64,000 nt of DNA from Zingiber officinale (lineage: Eukaryota > Streptophyta > Magnoliopsida > Zingiberales > Zingiberaceae). A program made the translations under genes and the position numbers. Position 1 is the stretch's first letter. Each line of letters opens with the position of its first letter. This document shows positions 22,028-33,900 of this stretch, one piece after another. The stretch is taken from NCBI RefSeq assembly GCF_018446385.1, contig NC_055997.1, forward strand, positions 41,110,254-41,174,253, read 5' to 3'. The notes below the pieces were generated by a model that was not told the DNA's origin, made no database searches, and saw only the letters and a program-made list of their open reading frames with translations.

Positions 22028-23649
22028 ATCTTCCCCTTTTTTATATGAGCAACTCAAATTAAGTTAGAGTAAACCAACATAAAGTCAAAATAATAAATTT
22101 ACAATAAAGTGCAAAAATTGAAAAAAATAGACTACCTCCCCCAGACTTAAATCTTCCTTTCTCCTCCTTTGATCACATAAAAAATGGGGTATCAAAAAAG
22201 ATCTAAGGGTAACTCATCAAGAATTTTTAAGTCGCTTAATAAACAAAATTTTGAATAAGGTTAAAATGACTTAAAAATTTGATCAATCTTAAACACAAGT
22301 AGGTCTAAGGGAAAAAAAAAAATCAAAATTTAGAGTCTTAAAACAAGTTTGGAAATCTTGAAATATTTTTTTAAAAAAATTGTATAGAGCATACATTTTG
22401 ACAAAAGAAAATATATTTTCAAGATTTATAATTTTAAAAATTATTAAAAAAATTATATTTAGATAAATAATTCAAACAAATTTAAGAAATTTTTTTTCTT
22501 AGTTAGCTGGAATATCTCATGCAGAATAATTGAAAATTGTGAATAACAAAATTTAAATGTTACAAAAAAATTGAGATTCTTTCTATAGATGAATATTGAG
22601 TTCCTCTTTATAAAAAAAATTGGGATCAAATTTATTTCGAACAATAATTAAACTCAAAATGAATTTTGTGGAAACAAATTCAATTGCAACAAAAATTTAA
22701 TACAAGCATGATTTTGGAATCCAAAATAGATTTCTTCCTACCGGATTAATAAGAAATTTTTTAGGTATATGCTTTCTTGATAATTTTCTAATTTGTCCAT
22801 TGTGATATTTAAATTTCTAATTTAGTCCATTATAATTGCTAAAATTCGAAGCAGACATGTAAAACTTTTAAAGTTTGTATTTGTTCATTTAACATTTCAT
22901 TTTCTATTTTTAGTTTGTCGAAATCCTCTAATCAATATGCTGTTGCTAGAGTTCCTTTTAACTCATTATTCTTTGTTAATAATTATTTATTTTCAATTTC
23001 TAATTTACAATAATTTTTTGATAATATTTTTATAAGTTTAAACATTTTGTTAGGAGGTAGAGCCCGTACCTGACTTATCTTGTTGACTTCTGATGCTCCC
23101 CCGATAGTGTTGCTTTCTTCTGAAGACTCTCCCTCTTCATCGATGCTCATCTGGGATGAGGTTTCTGTGTTCCCAGGAAGGAATTCGGTTATAAGGGCTG
23201 CCTCGACAATTTCCTTGGTCTCGAATTTTTTGACAACGACTCTGTGTCCATCGAGGGGTTGGATTCGACTTCAATTGGTTCTTCGTAGAGCTTCAAGAGT
23301 TTTTCCCAAAGTTCTTTCACACTTTGGTAGTTGCCGATTCTGTCGAGATCCTCCACCGGTAGTACGCTTATTAGATGATATTCAGCCTTCCCGTTTGAAG
23401 TAAAGTCGTCGCGCTGCTTTTTGGTCCAGAGGTGTTTTTCAATTTCTTTTCCGTTTACGTTCTTTGGTGCTTCATAACCATATTTCATTATTAATAAAAT
23501 ATTAAAATCTGTTTTAAGAAATACCTCCATTCGTCACTTCCAAAACGTGAACTCCCCCTCGAACATTGGTGGGTAGATGTTAGTTTCGGCTATCTCGTTG
23601 TTTCGTTCGGCGGTTAGTCCTTCTGAGGTAATCTGGCTCTGATATCACT
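22028..23649 (-). mobile_element. Copia internal region with polypurine tract and primer-binding site
   Basis: Polypurine tract at about 22028-22045 and primer-binding site at about 23635-23649, both read on the minus strand. From 22050 to 23040 the DNA is AT-rich with no coding capacity, where a full-length element would carry pol. Confidence 0.85.
23189..23530 (-). CDS. Truncated Copia Gag (N-terminal capsid part)
   Basis: A 113-codon open frame on the minus strand. It begins MEVFLKTDFNILLIMKYGYE and continues with EAPKN, LWTKKQRDDF, AEYHLISVL and VKELWEKLLKLYEE. These are the usual words of the plant Copia Gag region (UBN2/DUF4219-like), which packs element RNA into particles. The family's CCHC knuckle is absent; the last 25 residues (from about PIEVESN) no longer look like Gag. 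Probably non-functional or at most a short Gag. Confidence 0.8.
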   Translation of the reverse strand: MEVFLKTDFNILLIMKYGYEAPKNVNGKEIEKHLWTKKQRDDFTSNGKAEYHLISVLPVEDLDRIGNYQSVKELWEKLLKLYEEPIEVESNPSMDTESLSKNSRPRKLSRQPL

Positions 23650-24614
23650 TGTTAGGACCCTTGGCGGCCGATTAGAGGGGGGTGGGGTGAATATCCCCTG
23701 CACAAATTAAGCAAAAAAAACCCCCTTCTCGAACAAATGACTTAATTAAAATAACACTTGCATATAAGAAATACTAAAAAGACTAAAATACAGAGGCACA
23801 CAGGTTTACTTGGTTATAACCGAGGAGGTTGTTAATCTAAGGCAGTGAAGTCGCATTAATTTCTCCTTCAGGCGGAGAAGCTTCTTTACATCAATGAAAG
23901 CACAGAAAGACAAAGCTAAATAGAAAAGGAAGTGTGTACAAGTGTTGCTTGGATGTTTCTTCTTTTTGTTAGCTTTTGGGAGCAGGGTTGTTTATATAGT
24001 CTTGCTCGGGGAGCCTGAAAGGGTTTCAGGTGTCTGGAATGGGATAATATTTTATCCCCAACACAACGGTAAGTGCCACGTTAAATTTGGCTAAGAATTG
24101 GGTTCTGGGTGCCCCGAGCACCAGAAATCAACTTTTGCTGATTTTTGGTCCCGGTCTCCTGTTCCAGCTCCGTTCGCTTGAGTGATTTCTACCATCCAGA
24201 ATAGGACTCACCTGAATCCAACTTCCGTCCTTCTCCTCGAGCAAGCTTCCGCTCTGGCTTCTCGTCCCTCGGAATCGTCGCGTGCTTCCTTCTCGTTCGC
24301 CAGCGTACTCTTCCACAACTTTTCGTCCCTCAGACAGTTGCGCCTTTTACTCCTCGAGCAATCTTCCACTCCAACTTCTCGTCCCTCGAAAACACCGCAC
24401 ACTCCCTTCTCGTCCACCGGTGTACTCTTCCGCAACACATCCCTCAGACGCACCGAGCCCGTTGACTCTCTCCCGTGTCGTCCTTCTCGCTAGCTGCGTC
24501 TTTTGCTCGACATCCTGTGCTCCTAAGTTCCTATATACTTAGACACAGAGTTAAACATAATAGGGCCTAACTTAATTTATTTGATCATTTCAAAACTATT
24601 TTGGGGTACCAACA
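23650..24614 (-). repeat. 5' LTR of the Copia element
   Basis: TGTTAGGACCC...GGTACCAACA; next to the primer-binding site, so it is the 5' LTR on the minus strand. Open frames over 24128-24542 on both strands are non-coding and recur in the sister LTR copies. Confidence 0.9.
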
Positions 24615-24620
24615 GTAACA

Positions 24621-26350
24621 ACTTGCATGACATAAACATAAACATAAACATTTTGTTAAGCAACATATGTTTGGTCATATGTACTAAAAGAAATCATGTT
24701 AACCTCAAACCTAAACTCAAACATTCGTAAAACATAAACATGAATTTTCATATTAGAACATATGTTAAACAGTTTTAACCTTAACTACTTACATAAACAT
24801 AAACTTAATTTTCCATAAAAGAAACATATGTTAAATAATTTTAATCTTAACTATTTGTATAACATAAACATGGTTTTATCATGTTAAATATCAATGGAGA
24901 ATAACCTCTTACTTCAGTTTCATGAACCTCCAAACTACCTTAAATTAACATTCAATTTTTAATCTTCGTTATCTTTTATTTTTTACTTGTAAGTTTCATA
25001 AATTACATGAATTTAGATCATCAAGTGTAGCTACTTTATACCTTAACCTTATATCGTTTGGCCAAATGTTTATTCTAGTACTAGGTTGGTAAGGTTCATC
25101 AGACCCCTTCTTAAATCGGATTCTCAAACCCCTCTGCCTTGGTAAGGTTCACTGGATCTTTCTTAAGATGGATTCCCAAACCCTTCTGCTATGATAAAGT
25201 TAACTGAACCCTTCTTAAGCTGGATTCCCAAACTTCTTTTATTTTGGTCAAATTAATCAATCCTTGAATTAATTAACCTACCAATCGATTAATTCATTTA
25301 TACTTTAATCAATCTACTTAAATCAATTTAACCTGTTAATCGGTCAAATTATTAATGGATTAATTAGCATATTAATTAATCAATCAATTAACTCATTATT
25401 CAATCTATTGATTAATTAATTTTATCTATTAACAAACTAATCTGATAATTAATCAACCATTAACATGCTTAATTAGCTCTTAGTTAATTTCATTAAATAT
25501 TCTACCAATCATTCAATATTTTCATGAATTAATTCCATTGATTAATCGTTAATTAAATTAATTTTCCTAACTTAATCAACAATTGCTTGATTGTTTAAAC
25601 ATCAATTAAAAATCATAATTAAACCAGTTACTAATAAAACATGTGTCGACCACCAAACATATGTAATATGATCCATATAGAAAACTTATAACATATATCA
25701 AAATATTATATCACGATCCATATGATACAGTCAATATCAAAAACCATAAAAAACTACATACATATTAATTATTTACTTAACCACATTCATGCACACATGA
25801 CATTTTATCATAAGACTCATAACATACACAAACATAAATTCCAAACCCTATAATTGTTTACGAGTACATAAACACACATGATATATTATCATAAAATCCA
25901 TCACACACATATTTATAAATTCCCAACTAATCATATTAAGTTACCAAGAACATGATTGAATTCATAGCATACTAACCCCTACAAACCAAAATTTACTAAC
26001 ATGCTAAGTTATCAAAGAAAACATGACTGATTTCATAGCATACTAAAACATAGAACCATATAAAATTATCTTAAATATGGTTGAATTCGTAGCATACAAA
26101 ACATAGAACCGAAAGTAACATAACATACAAACATCATTATATAAATTGAATATTACATAAAATAGTTTAGAACATGCCTTTAATATCTTTGCTATCGAAG
26201 TTCTTCTTCTTCTCCTCCCCTTAGGGCTTGGACCAGTGGGACTTAAGGCTAGGGTGGGCCAATTCTAGCTTTCTCCTCCCAAATCCTCCCCCTCTCCCCA
26301 ATCCCATAGGGGTACATATATAGGTCACACAAAGTTTAGACCCAATAATT
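24621..26350 (-). mobile_element. Long LTR fragment, minus orientation
   Basis: Non-coding. It contains direct repeats of ACATATGTTAAA blocks and three degenerate copies of a TTGGTAAGGTTCA...CTTCTTAAGNTGGATTC...CAAACCC unit (25080-25235). The reverse complement of these appears at 42905-43070, which identifies the two as one family in opposite orientation. A GC-richer block at 26190-26330 ends it. Confidence 0.5.
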
Positions 26351-26372
26351 GAATGGTTCCACAATGAATATT

Positions 26373-26374
26373 AG

Positions 26375-26410
<36 letters not shown>

Positions 26411-26494
26411 GATTTTATGTAATATTTGAATGGTTCAAATATTAGATCATATATATTTTTATACATATTCGGACTTTATGTAATATTTTAATGG

Positions 26495-26573
<79 letters not shown>
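26373..26573. repeat. (AT)n microsatellites
   Basis: Two AT dinucleotide runs, about 26379-26406 and 26497-26571 (about 37 units), separated by two copies of an ATTCGGACTTTATGTAATATTT-like block. Confidence 0.95.
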
Positions 26574-26577
<4 letters not shown>

Positions 26578-27627
26578 TTCGAAATGGATGCTTAATTATC
26601 AAATATTTATATAAATTTTATACACCTATTGAGTGCTTCAACACCAATTATTAAATTATATAAATTTTATATACATTCAGAATTTATTCTAAAATTTTCT
26701 AAACGTAGGTGTCTTGAGATTTAAATCGCATAATCTATAATTTTCGTTAATAAACCTACATTATTTAAATTAGATCAAAAACAAAAAATAAAAAAATAAA
26801 TTAAGCACACTATGGTAAACATAGCTTGAAGAACAAATAGAATTGACTCGAACTTTCCATATCAAAGTATGTCGAGGCAAGCATATATAGTTCTTATTTT
26901 TAATGGTCTTACAAGGTAGGTATAAATTGACAGGTAGTTAGGACAAATATATATCAAATCAATGATTTCTTTCGACTTTTCTAGTGTAATATTAATTAAT
27001 TATATCTCATTACTTTTCTGATCCTAGTTTAGTTAATTGCCCAGTTGATTGAGCTATAAATAGAAATATTTTGTTTATGACTCTAACTCTTCAATCTATT
27101 CAATTCAATTCCACTCGATTAGAATCCAAATCATTCTAATAATTAAGTCTCGTGCCTAAATCAGATTCTACCCTTGCCCCTTAAGTCCTGCTCGATTTAG
27201 GTCACTTGAGCCAATACCTCTTCAAACATATAGATGATTTTCAACATCTATCAAACCTATTAGGAGTTCCACCTCTGGGATTTCTCATCTTGCCAAAAGT
27301 TCACTTCTCTTAAACTTCTTATCTTTGAAGTAGTTAACTCTTCTAGAACTTTTTAACTTGTCAAGAGTTCACTCGTTTGAAACTTCTTATTTTTCTAAGA
27401 TCCCTTGGACCTTCACTTGTCTGTAGTTAACTCTTCTAGAGCTTTTTAACTTACTCTTAACTTCTCATTTTTCTAAGATCCCTTGGACCTTCACTTTCCA
27501 GAAGTTCACTCCTCTAAAAATTTATGTTTACCAAGATCCACTTGGATTTCCATTTGCTAAGAGAACACTCTTCTAAGACTTCTTGTCTACCAAAATCCAC
27601 ATAGAATTCCACCCATGAAAGTTCATT
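26574..27627. other. Non-coding repetitive DNA
   Basis: No gene seen. From about 27240 to 27610 it is a degenerate series of roughly 45-70-bp units built from 'agttcactcttctaaaacttctt' and 'ctaagatcccttggaccttcactt' words, as found in decayed LTR/internal regions of plant retrotransposons. A TATA-like 'ctataaatagaa' sits near 27053. Confidence 0.4.
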
Positions 27628-28310
27628 ATGAAGGATTGAAAACAATGTTGGAGGGGAGAATACACAGCAAAAATAGACAAACGAAATAACACAAGATGAA
27701 CACCTTTGTTTTTACTTGGTTCACTATCCAGCGACTGTTAGTACAAGGTTCACACTTGTTGAGTGCTTTTATTGGATAATTCACTATAAGTTTGATATAA
27801 ATACAAATAAATTGAATATAAAGTGCATGTAAATAAAAATATACTGACAAATGAAGAATATAATAACTTGAGTGTCGGTTGTTGGAGTAGTGTTTCAACG
27901 TCATAGAATAGGTTTCGGAGCAACGAACAAGTAAGAAAGTCGTATAGAATGTATGTTTCAAGTTGCTGGCTGAACCCTTCTTCCAGGCGCCTAGACCAGT
28001 TTTGGGGGTCTCCATCGAGGCTTATCTGATCCACCTTCGTCATTGACTTATCCAACTCCGAGCACCTAGGTTACTGACGTGGCTGCACCTTAGTGAATAT
28101 CTATCCAAGTTGTCTTTATCCATTCTTGGTCGCCTAGATCCCTTCCAGACACCTGGAGTCTGATGTGTGCCAGCCAATCAGGGTGTGCCAACTCAGCTGT
28201 TTGCATGGCTGGATTTAGGTCATTCCGGATGCCTGAATCCTTTCTAGTTACTCGGATCCCCGAGCTCCTGGATCCATTTCGGACTCAACCATTTAGTGTT
28301 TGCTTGCACC
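27628..28310 (-). mobile_element. Copia-type LTR fragment, minus orientation
   Basis: The start (TGTTGGAGGGGAGAATACAC) and the 'tacttggttcactatccagcgactg' block parallel the LTRs of the family at 21081 and 386. CAGGCGCCTAG, GAGCACCTAGG and CAGACACCTGG palindrome-like words lie at 27985-28160. No duplication or second LTR found. Confidence 0.45.
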
Positions 28311-28391
28311 AACAATATTATCGGCCAGCATGTATAAACATGCACTCCAGTTTATACCCTCTACCCTATGACCAAGTATTTTCACCTAACT

Positions 28392-28520
28392 GCTCTCCGG
28401 GCATAGCACAATAGTAAGAGGCACGATGATTTACCTATACAACCAGAGTTTGATTCTCATGTTAGACAACATTATGGTCGCAATGCACGAACTACTGGGG
28501 CAACTGGGTTGCCGTGTCAG
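28392..28520 (+). mobile_element. Possible tRNA-derived SINE
   Basis: GCATAGCACAATAGTAAG resembles a pol III A-box and, about 45 bp later, CAGAGTTTGATTCTC resembles a B-box. The following body is unrecognised. Weak, because neither a 3' tail nor a duplication is clear. Confidence 0.35.
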
Positions 28521-28529
28521 CAAGGCCAA

Positions 28530-29110
28530 CTTAAGACATAAGCCATTAAAGCCTAAGTCTAGGCTATATATATATATATAATGAAATATAATTATTAATT
28601 TATTTTAGAAATATATGAGTTTGACTAATAAATATTTAAAATTATAGATTAAAATAAAATTCAGTCCAAGTTTATTTTGATTCATAATTTTAATTTTTTA
28701 CTAGTCAAATTAGATTTGGCCAATAATTTTAATTTTTTTATTAAAGTTAGATTTAATAATAATTTTAATTTTGTTCGTGGGTTAAATTTAAATTTGGTTG
28801 ATAATTTTTAATTTTTAATTTTTTATTAGCCAAATTAAGTTTGATAGTAATGTTTAATTTTTGACTTGGTGCAGTTTAGATTGGGCATGCAGTTTTTAAT
28901 TTTTAATGATCAAAATTAAGTCTGACAGATAATTTTATATTTTTTATTAATCAAGTTAGATTTTTTAGATAATTTTATTTTTTATTCTTAAAGTTAATTT
29001 AACTATAATAATTTATTATTTTTTGACTAAAATTTGATCAATAATTTTAAATTTTTATTAATTAAAATTTGGAAGTTAAGGCCTAATTTTTTTTTTTTTT
29101 TTTGTTTAGA
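28530..29110. repeat. AT-rich degenerate tandem DNA
   Basis: Repeating 'aattttaattttttattagtcaaattagatttggc' words in irregular 50-80-bp steps, ending in a T-homopolymer near 29090. No gene. Confidence 0.5.
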
Positions 29111-29411
29111 ACCTCAAAAATTATTGAGACGACTCTGCATGTTAAGAACTGCTATCCAATGGACGAACCAGAGTCCAATGGACCAATATCCTACTTCCAA
29201 ATTAATTAGACTCAAGGCTCATATAAAAACGAGTATTTTCGCCTAACTACATCATTTAGCATAACACCTCGATCTAAATCCTTTTCTAAGCTCATGGGAT
29301 TAAATATTCAAACAGGTAGGTGCAATTGCTGCAAGAATTCACCTAACAACATCATTTAAATGCCAAGTGACTTATGATTAAATATGTGCAAAAATTGAAA
29401 TGTCAAATAGG

Positions 29412-30034
29412 ACTTCAACTAGGGCAGTAAATTAGTCGAGCTGAGCTGAGCAGAGGTTTAGAGTGTTCAAGCTTGTTTGATAAGGTAACCGAACTAAGTC
29501 AAACCGAACTTAAAATGAACCAAGCTTTTGAAATGATTGTTCAAATTTGACTTGATTTATATTTTATGAGCTTGAGCTTGTTTCGTTTAAATGCTATCGA
29601 GCTTTTAATTCAAGGTTTGCTTGAGCTTGGTTCGAGCTTTACTTGAACTTGGTTCGAGTTTGGTTCGTTTAGATGTTATCAAACTCTCAATTCAAACTGT
29701 TTGATTGTTTGAAACTAAAATAGTTGTTTGATTGATTATTGAATTTGATAATTTAAACTTATTTATTTATTTTATTTTATTATTTATTCAGCATATTGAA
29801 ATAAATTTTATTAATAAATATAATTCATGAATATTGTTTACGAACGTTGTTCACGAACGTTAACGAACTGAATCCATATATGTGTTCAAGTTTATTTGTT
29901 TAATTTAACGAGTTATTCAAACTTATTTGTTTAATTAATCTTGTGTATATTGAACGAACATAATAAAATTCTTACCAAATAGAACATCAAACTTATTCAT
30001 AAATACTTCGTTCATTTATAGCCCTAACTTCAAC
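29412..30034. mobile_element. hAT-type MITE with 8-bp target-site duplication
   Basis: The body at 29420-30026 (607 bp) starts TAGGGCAGTAAAT and ends ATTTATAGCCCTA, an imperfect 13-bp terminal inverted repeat (11 of 13 match). It is flanked by a perfect 8-bp duplication, ACTTCAAC (29412-29419 and 30027-30034), the size made by hAT transposases. The interior is rich in GAGCTTG/TTCGAGCTT words and codes for nothing, so it is non-autonomous. It lies about 720 bp beyond the PIR stop codon. Confidence 0.92.
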
Positions 30035-30756
30035 CTATGAATTTTAGTGATACAATTTCTCAGACACATGAATGCTGGCTTATGGACTTCTGGCAAATTG
30101 ACATTCATTGATATTGTAGTTGTGCAAAGAAGAAAATTTGCAAGGCCTGTGTGGCATAGCAATCTTTTAAGACTAGATAAAAGACAATAGTACTATTTTA
30201 CATTTTGAAGGTCTTCACACTTCCTTTGACCTTCCTTCCGTGTTATGACAACTCAAGTTTGCCTATAGATTTTTGTCAACTGGCCAATGTATATAAGTTT
30301 AAATGTGCTTAGATAAATATTTCCCAAAGGATTTATGCAAAAAAACAAAAAAACACTCCATAGAGCGTTAGAGATGTTATTATTTATTTATTTTTTAATT
30401 CTGGTTGAAACAAGAAAGGATTTAGGAAACTGGCGTGACAGAAACAACCATTATGGTCGAAACAAGGATGAAAAAAATGGGAGCGACATCAAAGTAATCA
30501 GCAAAATTATACATATACTTTTTCATTATAAATTAATATAAAGGTTGATGAATACACACAAGGCAATATCAACAGAGTTACAAACTGATGTAAACTTTAT
30601 CAGAATTTCGGTGGGTAGCCAAATCCCAATGATCCTTCTCTAATCATCGAAGCCACATACATTAATCCTCTAATCAATTGAATGAAACATGTACTACTTG
30701 ATCATGAGAGAAGAGAAAATTTTGCGATTAGAATGTATGAACATACAAAATTACTA

Positions 30757-30951
30757 TTAGGTTCCCTTCTGAGGCAGCGTCTCAAATGCAGAGACGGTAT
30801 TTGCGAATCTAACCCGATGTAGAGGAGCACCACTTTGCTTGATGGCACATGCTGTCTTGTCTTCAAGGGGGCAACGTGCTCTTAATATGCTAAACACATG
30901 ATTGTTCAATCTCCTCCCCTTCTTCATAGCTTCCAGTAGGTTCTCATATCC
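30757..30951 (-). CDS. PIR: PIR last exon
   Basis: 64 codons plus TAA: GYENLLEAMKKGRRLNNHV... to FETLPQKGT, the most conserved C-terminal stretch of the family. The acceptor is TTTTTGAAG. It joins in phase 0 to the exon at 31870. Confidence 0.93.
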   Translation of the reverse strand, partial: GYENLLEAMKKGRRLNNHVFSILRARCPLEDKTACAIKQSGAPLHRVRFANTVSAFETLPQKGT

Positions 30952-33900
30952 CTTCAAAAATACACAGAAAGTAGAATCAGAAAACTATTCTTATATGAAC
31001 AGATCGAAAATAGAAAGGTACAGTTTAGTGTGAAAATGAAATGTTCAACCTCATATAGCTTAAATGAAATTACGTTTTCTATTTTTTGATTTTTAAGCAA
31101 TGAGAAGGGCTAGGGAAAAAAGTTGTTTGGAATTTCATCAGACATTGTTTTCTATCTCTGGAAAATTTTCTGCATTATTCCAGAAAAATTGAACAATCTC
31201 CTGTCATAATAATGCAGTATTTTATGAGTCACTATGATTAAATTATAATCCATCTTTATCTGAAACAAATCAATCACAAAACTCTACTGGTTCCAAAATA
31301 TTGTTGCAAAATGTGTTTCTACAAATTGTCCGATGGTTGAGGTGACTTGGATGAGATGTGGTAGCAAACTGATGTCAACTTCATGTGACAGCCATGTGGT
31401 AGCCAAGTAAAGCATGGGTGACAAAATGATTTTTATGTTTCATAGTAAATTTTAAATGTCTTATTCTTGATGGATTGTGGTTGTCAAATAGATTGCACCA
31501 CTAGTTGACTTGACAGACTTGGGCACGAGGAAACAGAGGATTAGTTGAGTTTGAGGCGCAAAAATTACATCATTGAAAAGCACAAGTGCATTTTGGAAAA
31601 ATAGACAGTGTGGTCGCAAAGTGAAGCTTCATGTTATATTTATCACTCAGGTAAATATTCTCTTACAAATTGCAGTTAATTCACAGGAAAAAAGGAACAA
31701 GAAATTATGTAAGCTTAAAATAACTTTCATAATTTGTGTAAAGGTTGAGGAAATTTGACACCAAAAGATCTAACTTGTTTTCTTGGTACTTAGGCATGGG
31801 TTATTCAACATGGCATAGCATTGCATAATGAAGTGAATGGTAAGCCGTATCAAAAAAAATCTTTTATACCTGCAAATTGTTGGCAGCCTTCAACCGATCA
31901 GAAGATTGTGTCACAAAGGCACCTTCTACTTCAGCTACATTTAGGAACTGGTACGAGAAATCAAAAAGTTCAAAGTGCTGTTGTTGTCCAAGTAAATAGA
32001 TGATTGTGCAAGCAGCCCAAGCCACAGAATCGCCTAAATATTCATTTCTCCTTGATGTGTCAAGCAATGAGCTCTCCAAGTACTCCTGAAAGACAAGTGA
32101 ATTGTCTCAGAAATAAAATCATTATATCAAATCTTCCAGTTGAGTTCATTCAGTCATAAGCTAAAATTTTATGCCAGCAAAAGGCAAATTCTCCATTCTG
32201 GAATATGCAATGACTAAAAACTGAAATTCTCAATCAAGATTTCTATTTTCAGTATCCACATGCTCAGTTATTGGTGTTATCTAGACGTGTTAGTAGCCAT
32301 AAACATTCACAAATTTCTCAAATCTATTATATGATAAGCTCCTTTACCATGCAGCTGAAATTTGAAATATTTGAGTTAGTATCTATTTGACATTTAAAAA
32401 GGTAATCAATTCAAGAATTTTGTTCTACTACAAAGTTAAAACAAGGCAAAAATCAAAAGGGCACCCCTTTTATTGTTTTCATCAAGAGGGCACATTTTTT
32501 CAAAAAATATCAAAATGGTGCCCTAGTATATTTCTCATTCTGAAAATATCCTTATTCCCATGTTGTGTAACAACTATGATGTCACTGCTAGAACGTAAAA
32601 TAACTATGACCATAGCTGCTACAACATGTTAAAGTAAATCAACTCAATCAAAAATATTATACATAAGGCGGCGTTATATTTAAATACGCTTTACCAACCT
32701 GGTCAAAATTGCCCAAACATGATCAAAATCACTCCAACTTGGTCAAAGTCATTGCAAAACCATTGTAACAGCCATGACAAAGCTACTACAATAGTTTTAA
32801 AATATTTTTGACCATCTTGAAGCAATTTTAATCAATTTTGAATAATTTTAACCAAGTTAATAAATATTATTTTTATAAACAATGCTCAATATGTATAGCA
32901 ATTTTGACCATGTTGGGATAATTTTTTCTATGTTGTAGCAGTTATGACTGTATTTGCTGCAACGTTGAAATAATTTTCAGGCTGAGGGCACTAGTTTAAT
33001 ATTTTTTGAAAAAAGGTGCTTTTTGATGAAAATGATAGTAAGGGGCGCCCTTTTAATTTTTTTCCTTTATAATTTTGAATCCAATACTGTTACATGAGAA
33101 ACCAACCTGTATATAATTGTCCACAAGGCATACCACTTGTATATAATCATTCTTTAATAGATATAAGGATGTTGATGCCTTCCTTCCTCAAAAAAAAAGA
33201 AATTGTGTTACATTTTTATGTTTTTTTAGACCTTGACATTTAAATTGCACCCTCTCATCCCACCACCAAATTGTTGGGGACCATTAGCCGATCAGCAAAA
33301 TTCCATTCCCCTTACATTTTCTTGGACATCTACATTTGTAAGCAAGGTAACATCTGCTCCATATGGTGACCAGTAAGAGAAAAAAAATATCACTTTACTA
33401 CATAATGGTAGGGTTGTTACATTGATAGGAACCTACATCTCATCGTATAAGAAAGTAAATAAAAGGATGAAATAGGGGATAAATGATCACTTGATAATGA
33501 CCTCCAAAAATCATGACTTAGAGGGAATCCACCTCCAATAATGATCACTTCGAGGGCACTGGCTGCCAATAATGATCACTTCGAAGGGATAACTTCTGAT
33601 AATCAAACTAACTTGATTAATTAATTGTAATGATTTCTTGCTTATCTCTAAATGTTACATAATGTATTTATGTATAGACATATAAGAATGCCTTGTCAAT
33701 ATAAAAATCAATAATAAATCTAATGACCTATTCTAACTTATAATATCTTAAAAGAGAATTTTAATAATAAATCTAACAACCTATTCTAAAGGATAATATC
33801 TTGAAAGGATTAATTGAATATGTCTATATGGAAAATGTATCATTCCACTATCCTTCACAACAACCTTGTCTTCTATGTTGATCTTTTTGTTGTTTTTTCT

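Larger units (their letters stand above)
21081..24614 (-). mobile_element. Non-autonomous Copia LTR retrotransposon
   Basis: Complete element in minus orientation: LTRs at 21081-22027 (947 bp) and 23650-24614 (965 bp), both TGTTAGGACCCTTGG...GGTACCAACA, with a 1.6-kb internal region. The flanks GTAAT and GTAAC form a near-perfect 5-bp duplication. On the minus strand the primer-binding site TGATATCAGAGCC adjoins the 5' LTR (at 23650) and the polypurine tract AAAAAAGGGGAAGA lies beside the 3' LTR (at 22028). Only a shortened gag remains, with no protease, integrase or reverse transcriptase, so it must have moved with enzymes from a relative. The LTRs differ at many positions, so it is not a very recent insertion. 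Confidence 0.92.

Noticed and set aside
24128-24542. Cluster of ORFs at 24128-24542
   Set aside because: They lie in the Copia LTR and recur, broken, in sister LTRs at 880-1130 and 21650-21950, so they are non-coding.
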